A stretch of DNA of 8,540 nt from assembly GCA_003135495.1 (NCBI GenBank), contig PLBX01000124.1, positions 1-8,540 of the forward strand, read 5' to 3'. Under the pieces are notes generated by a model. The model did no database searches. It saw only the letters and a program-made list of their open reading frames with translations, and was not told where the DNA came from. This stretch comes from Acidobacteriaceae bacterium (lineage in GTDB: Bacteria; Acidobacteriota; Terriglobia; Terriglobales; Acidobacteriaceae). Each line of letters begins with the position of its first letter. Within the stretch, counting starts at the first letter, position 1. A program made the translations under genes and the position numbers. Below, piece by piece: positions 5,450 to 8,540 of the stretch.

Positions 5450-7507
5450 ATGAACATCGCCGCTGGCACGCTTATCAAGCACTACCAGATTGTCTCCGCG
5501 CTCGGTGCTGGCGGGATGGGCGAAGTTTATCTGGCGGAGGATAAGAATCTTGGCCGAAAAGTAGCCATCAAATTTCTTCCGGAAGAAGTTGCTAAGGATC
5601 CGCGTGCGCGCCAGCGCATGCTACGAGAGGCCCAGACCGCGGCTACTCTCGATCACCCAAATATTTGCGCCATCTACGAAGTAGGCCAGGAGAATGGCTA
5701 CAGCTTTATTGTCCTGCAATACATTGAAGGGGAAACCCTGGCGGCGGTGCTTAAGCGCCAGTTGCCGGATGTGCACGAGGCGCTCACGATTGCGGCGCAG
5801 GTTGCGGATGCGCTGAGCGAAGCACATGCGCGCGGCATCATTCATCGCGATATTAAGCCAGAAAATATCATGCTGACGGCGCGACGGCAGGTGAAGGTGC
5901 TCGACTTTGGACTGGCTAAGGTTTTGCGCGATCCAGGAATTATCGATGCAAATACTGCGAGCATGTTGAGCATGCCGGGCGCGGTAATGGGCACGATGCC
6001 TTATATGTCGCCGGAGCAGGTGCGAGGCGAAGAATTGGATTGCCGCAGCGATATTTTTAGCTTTGGCACGGTGCTGTACGAGATGCTGAGCGGGCGTCGG
6101 CCGTTTGAGGCGAAGAGTACGGCGGAGGTGATCTCGGCGATTTTGACTGCGGAGCCACAGCCTATCAATCGCTCTACTCCTTTCCATAGCGGCAATGGAG
6201 AGGAGCAGTTGGTACGGAAATGCCTGGAGAAGGACGCCGCGCTTCGTTATCAGACGATGGCCGACGTGACCTCGGAACTTGGCCAGATTCGTCGTGAGTA
6301 CGAGGACGGCCGGATTCGGCCGATGGCTGAGGCGAGGAAGAAATCAGAAATCAGCAGGCGTGACGGCGTTTCGCGGGGACTGCGTGTTTCAAGGCTAAAG
6401 GTGGAAGTGGGGCTGACCGTCGCCGTGCTGATCGTGGCGGCGGCTGCATATATGTTGTCACTTCGGCCTCACAAACCGGCGTCTGCGCCGGGGGCCAGGT
6501 CCGCGAACGCGGAGGCGTACAACGCTTACGTGCGCGGCAAGGTGAATGTGAGCAGCGAAAATCCGAACAATAATGAAGCGGCAATCAAATTATTTGAGCA
6601 GGCCGTTGCGGCTGACCCAGGTTTCGCCGCAGCCTATGCCGAACTGGCCCGCGCCTACAGCATCAAAGCGCGTTTTTTTGCGCCCGTCCCAGAGAAGAAG
6701 AAGTTGAATGAGGAAGCCGAAGTGGATGTGGAGAAAGCGCTCGCGCTGGATCCCAATTTAGCGGAGGGTTATTTTGCCCGCGGTCTAATTCTGTGGACGC
6801 CCTACAAGCGGTTCCCGCACGAACAAGCGGTTCAGGCGTACAAACGCGCGCTCGAATTGAATCCCAATCTCGACGAAGCGCACCACCAACTGGGATTTGT
6901 CTACCTGCACATCGGCTTGCTTGACAAGGGATGGCAAGAGATTCAAAGGGCATTGGCGATCAATCCGGGCAATGGTCTGGCGAGATATCGCCTCGGCGTC
7001 ATCGATATGTGCCGGGGTAAGTACGAAGAAGCCTTTCACATCTTCAATACGACTCCGCTCGAAAAGAGCCCTTCGCTTCTGGCATCCTACACGTCCACGG
7101 CTTTATTCCGGCTGGGTCGGAACGAGGAAGCCTCGGCGATCATTGAGCAATTCCTCAGGGACTATCCGAAGGACGAGGGCGGGCTGGTCACCAGCGTGAA
7201 GGCCATGATGCTGGCCAAGGCTGGCAAAGAAAGCGAAGCGGAAGCTACCATGCAACGCGCGATTGAGATGGGGCGAGGGTATGCTCACTTTCATCACACT
7301 TCTTACAACATCGCTTCTGCTTATGCGCTTATGAATCGACCGGCGGAAGCCCTCAAATGGCTGCAGGTAACCGCGGATGAGGGGTTTCCTTGTTATCCGC
7401 TATTTGCGGGCGACGCTAATTTGGACAACATCCGCAAGGATGAAGGTTTCGTTTCATTCATGGCGGCGCAGAAGCGGCAGTGGGAGCATTTTGATGCGAC
7501 GCTGTGA
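5450..7507 (+). CDS. Transmembrane Hanks-type Ser/Thr protein kinase with TPR-rich C-terminal half
   Basis: A 685-residue protein counted from ATG 5450. The frame also allows GTG 5435, but MNIAAGTLIKHYQIV is the usual N-terminus of these kinases; the ribosome binding site is weak for both. All kinase landmarks are present: glycine loop GAGGMGEV (19-26), VAIK lysine K41, helix-C E60, HRDIKPEN (132-139, catalytic D134, N139), DFG (152-154), SPEQ in place of APE (187-190), D201 in DIFSFG, and R266. It should therefore be active and phosphorylate Ser/Thr. A juxtamembrane charged segment (280-318) leads to one membrane helix (about 319-337, LTVAVLIVAAAAYMLSL). TPR-like helices follow (about 353-640, with consensus ADPGFAAAYAELARAYS, LDPNLAEGYFARGLIL, LNPNLDEAHHQLGFVYL and INPGNGLARYRLG). 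Expected topology is cytoplasmic kinase and periplasmic TPR sensor or scaffold. It lies downstream of two exported-protein genes and may respond to the cell envelope; that link is inferred. Confidence 0.95.
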   Translation: MNIAAGTLIKHYQIVSALGAGGMGEVYLAEDKNLGRKVAIKFLPEEVAKDPRARQRMLREAQTAATLDHPNICAIYEVGQENGYSFIVLQYIEGETLAAVLKRQLPDVHEALTIAAQVADALSEAHARGIIHRDIKPENIMLTARRQVKVLDFGLAKVLRDPGIIDANTASMLSMPGAVMGTMPYMSPEQVRGEELDCRSDIFSFGTVLYEMLSGRRPFEAKSTAEVISAILTAEPQPINRSTPFHSGNGEEQLVRKCLEKDAALRYQTMADVTSELGQIRREYEDGRIRPMAEARKKSEISRRDGVSRGLRVSRLKVEVGLTVAVLIVAAAAYMLSLRPHKPASAPGARSANAEAYNAYVRGKVNVSSENPNNNEAAIKLFEQAVAADPGFAAAYAELARAYSIKARFFAPVPEKKKLNEEAEVDVEKALALDPNLAEGYFARGLILWTPYKRFPHEQAVQAYKRALELNPNLDEAHHQLGFVYLHIGLLDKGWQEIQRALAINPGNGLARYRLGVIDMCRGKYEEAFHIFNTTPLEKSPSLLASYTSTALFRLGRNEEASAIIEQFLRDYPKDEGGLVTSVKAMMLAKAGKESEAEATMQRAIEMGRGYAHFHHTSYNIASAYALMNRPAEALKWLQVTADEGFPCYPLFAGDANLDNIRKDEGFVSFMAAQKRQWEHFDATL

Positions 7508-7520
7508 GAGCGAATCGTTT

Positions 7521-7562
7521 AGGCGCGGCGAAAGGCAAATGCACAGGTCCTTCGCTTCGCCT
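7521..7562. terminator. Terminator-like hairpin between convergent kinase and arginase genes
   Basis: AGGCGCGGCGAAAGG (7521-7535) pairs with CCTTCGCTTCGCCT (7549-7562): five outer pairs, one mismatch, six pairs including a G-U, a bulged A, then two pairs, around a 13-base loop. It sits 14 bases past the kinase stop and 31 bases past the end of the arginase gene, so it could serve both strands. There is no T-run on either side. Confidence 0.45.
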
Positions 7563-7571
7563 AGGATGACA
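7541..7571. repeat. Interspersed-repeat-like intergenic sequence
   Basis: The block GGTCCTTCGCTTCGCCTAGG followed by ATGACA resembles a short sequence (TCCTTCG...CTCAGGATGACA) that I recall as scattered between genes in many acidobacterial and related genomes. Only one copy is in this window, so dispersal is recalled, not shown. It forms the 3' arm of the hairpin at 7521-7562. Confidence 0.5.
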
Positions 7572-7592
7572 TTCGCTAGGTGTTAGCAGACT

Positions 7593-8537
7593 TTAGAGTA
7601 TCTTCTTGCCGAAGGCGGAGAGCGCTAACTCCACGGCTAAGTCGGCGGTCTGGTTGTGTTCGTCGATGACGGGATTCACTTCTACGATTTCGAAGCTCAG
7701 CATTTTGCCATGGTCGGAGATGATTTCCATCGCGAGATGCGCTTCGCGATAGGTCGCGCCTCCCCACACTGGAGTGCCTACTCCGGGCGCGTCTTCGGGG
7801 TCGATCCAATCCATGTCGAGTGATACGTGATAGCCAGCGGTGCCGTTTCCGGCCATGCTGAGAGCCTCTTCCATCACCGAGCGCATGCCGCGCTCGTCGA
7901 TATCGCGCATGGTGAAAACCTGAACTCCAGATTTGCGAATGTTTTCTTTTTCGAAATTGTCGACATCGCGGATGCCGACTAGGACGCAATTTTCGGGATC
8001 TACTTTTGGTGAGAAGTCGTAAATCTTCCCCAGTTCATTCGGAGGCAGTCCCATGATCGACGCAAGCGGCATGCCGTGGACGTTGCCGCTGGGAGACGAT
8101 TCGGGAGTGTTCATATCGGTATGAGCATCGATCCAGATGAGGCCGATTTTCTGTTTCTTGCGCCGATAAAATTCGGCGACTCCTGAGACCGTGCCGGCGG
8201 CTACAGAATGATCGCCGCCGAGGATGAGCGGAACTTTGCCGGCCTCGAGAGTTTTCAACACCATGTCTGCGCTCTTGACGCAGGTGGCGGTGATCTCTTT
8301 TAGATATTTTGAATTCGCCGCTCCTTCTTTTTTTTGTTCGGGGATGGCGACGGTAATGTTGCCAGCGTCTTCAACGACGTGGCCGATGGCCTCGAGGCGT
8401 GCTTCGAGTCCGGCAACGCGGACGGCGGATGGACCCATGTCAACCCCGCGACGCGATTGTCCGAGGTCGAGTGGGACGCCGATGACGCGAATCTGACGCG
8501 GAGTGATGCTGCTGTAGGTCGTATTTCTTTGAGGCAT
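7593..8537 (-). CDS. rocF: Arginase
   Basis: Ureohydrolase that splits L-arginine into ornithine and urea with a two-manganese centre in the cytoplasm. It has 314 residues; family members are about 300. Metal ligands are visible: H110 in GGDHS, D137/H139/D141 in DAHTD, and D241/D243 in SLDMDWIDP. Substrate-loop SGNVHGMP (150-157) and E286 in EIVEVNP are also present. EDAPGVGTPVWGG and YREAHLAMEI (248-271) fit arginase better than agmatinase. W244 stands where many arginases have glycine in the DxDGxDP motif. The ATG at 8537 is three bases from the window edge, so the ribosome binding site is not visible and a slightly longer start cannot be excluded. The gene is convergent with the kinase, with no operon partner in view. 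Confidence 0.95.
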   Translation of the reverse strand: MPQRNTTYSSITPRQIRVIGVPLDLGQSRRGVDMGPSAVRVAGLEARLEAIGHVVEDAGNITVAIPEQKKEGAANSKYLKEITATCVKSADMVLKTLEAGKVPLILGGDHSVAAGTVSGVAEFYRRKKQKIGLIWIDAHTDMNTPESSPSGNVHGMPLASIMGLPPNELGKIYDFSPKVDPENCVLVGIRDVDNFEKENIRKSGVQVFTMRDIDERGMRSVMEEALSMAGNGTAGYHVSLDMDWIDPEDAPGVGTPVWGGATYREAHLAMEIISDHGKMLSFEIVEVNPVIDEHNQTADLAVELALSAFGKKIL

Positions 8538-8540
8538 ATT

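Noticed and set aside
7576..7989. Minus-strand Arg-rich open frame inside the arginase gene
   Set aside because: Shadow of arginase in another frame; no recognisable domain.

Overview
The window looks like a chromosomal segment from an Acidobacteriota (Terriglobia-like) genome. This is inferred from four things: a secreted protein of the acidobacterial VWFA-related type, a Hanks kinase fused through one membrane segment to TPRs, secreted Tyr/Gly-rich proteins typical of soil acidobacteria, and three kinds of short repeat-like sequence that I recognise from memory in such genomes. There are no phage, transposase, CRISPR, tRNA or rRNA signatures.

Left part (1-2192, all minus strand). The window opens inside the N-terminal half of a D-alanine--D-alanine ligase gene (ddl), which runs off the left edge. 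Upstream of it, across a 151-bp gap holding a short tandem repeat, is a small secreted-protein gene. That gene appears split by a one-base frameshift into a signal-peptide ORF (1026-1151) and a body ORF (671-1033). Only 21 bp further upstream ends a secreted VWA-domain protein gene (1173-2192), so the two are probably cotranscribed.

Middle (2193-2586) is a gene-free divergent intergenic region. It has a candidate sigma70 promoter and a 12-bp perfect palindrome near the predicted transcription start.

Right-centre (2587-7507, all plus strand). Two exported proteins are followed by a Ser/Thr kinase. The first is a 605-residue protein with a nonapeptide-repeat N-terminus, a Tyr/Trp/Gly-rich centre and an acidic C-terminal domain. 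The second is a 280-residue protein with a Gly/Gln-rich linker and a small BamE/SmpA-like C-terminal module. The third is a transmembrane Hanks-type kinase with a TPR-rich, probably periplasmic, half. Stem-loops sit in both gaps and a degenerate direct repeat precedes the kinase, so expression may be stepped rather than uniform.

Right end (7593-8537, minus strand) is an arginase gene convergent with the kinase, separated from it by 85 bp that carry an interspersed-repeat-like sequence folding into a terminator-like hairpin.

ddl (peptidoglycan precursor) and arginase (arginine catabolism) are housekeeping genes. The accessory content is the exported-protein/kinase cluster and the VWA/small-protein pair. 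The most unusual signals are an apparent in-frame palindromic insertion in ddl, the frameshifted small exported gene, and the architecture of the repeat protein.
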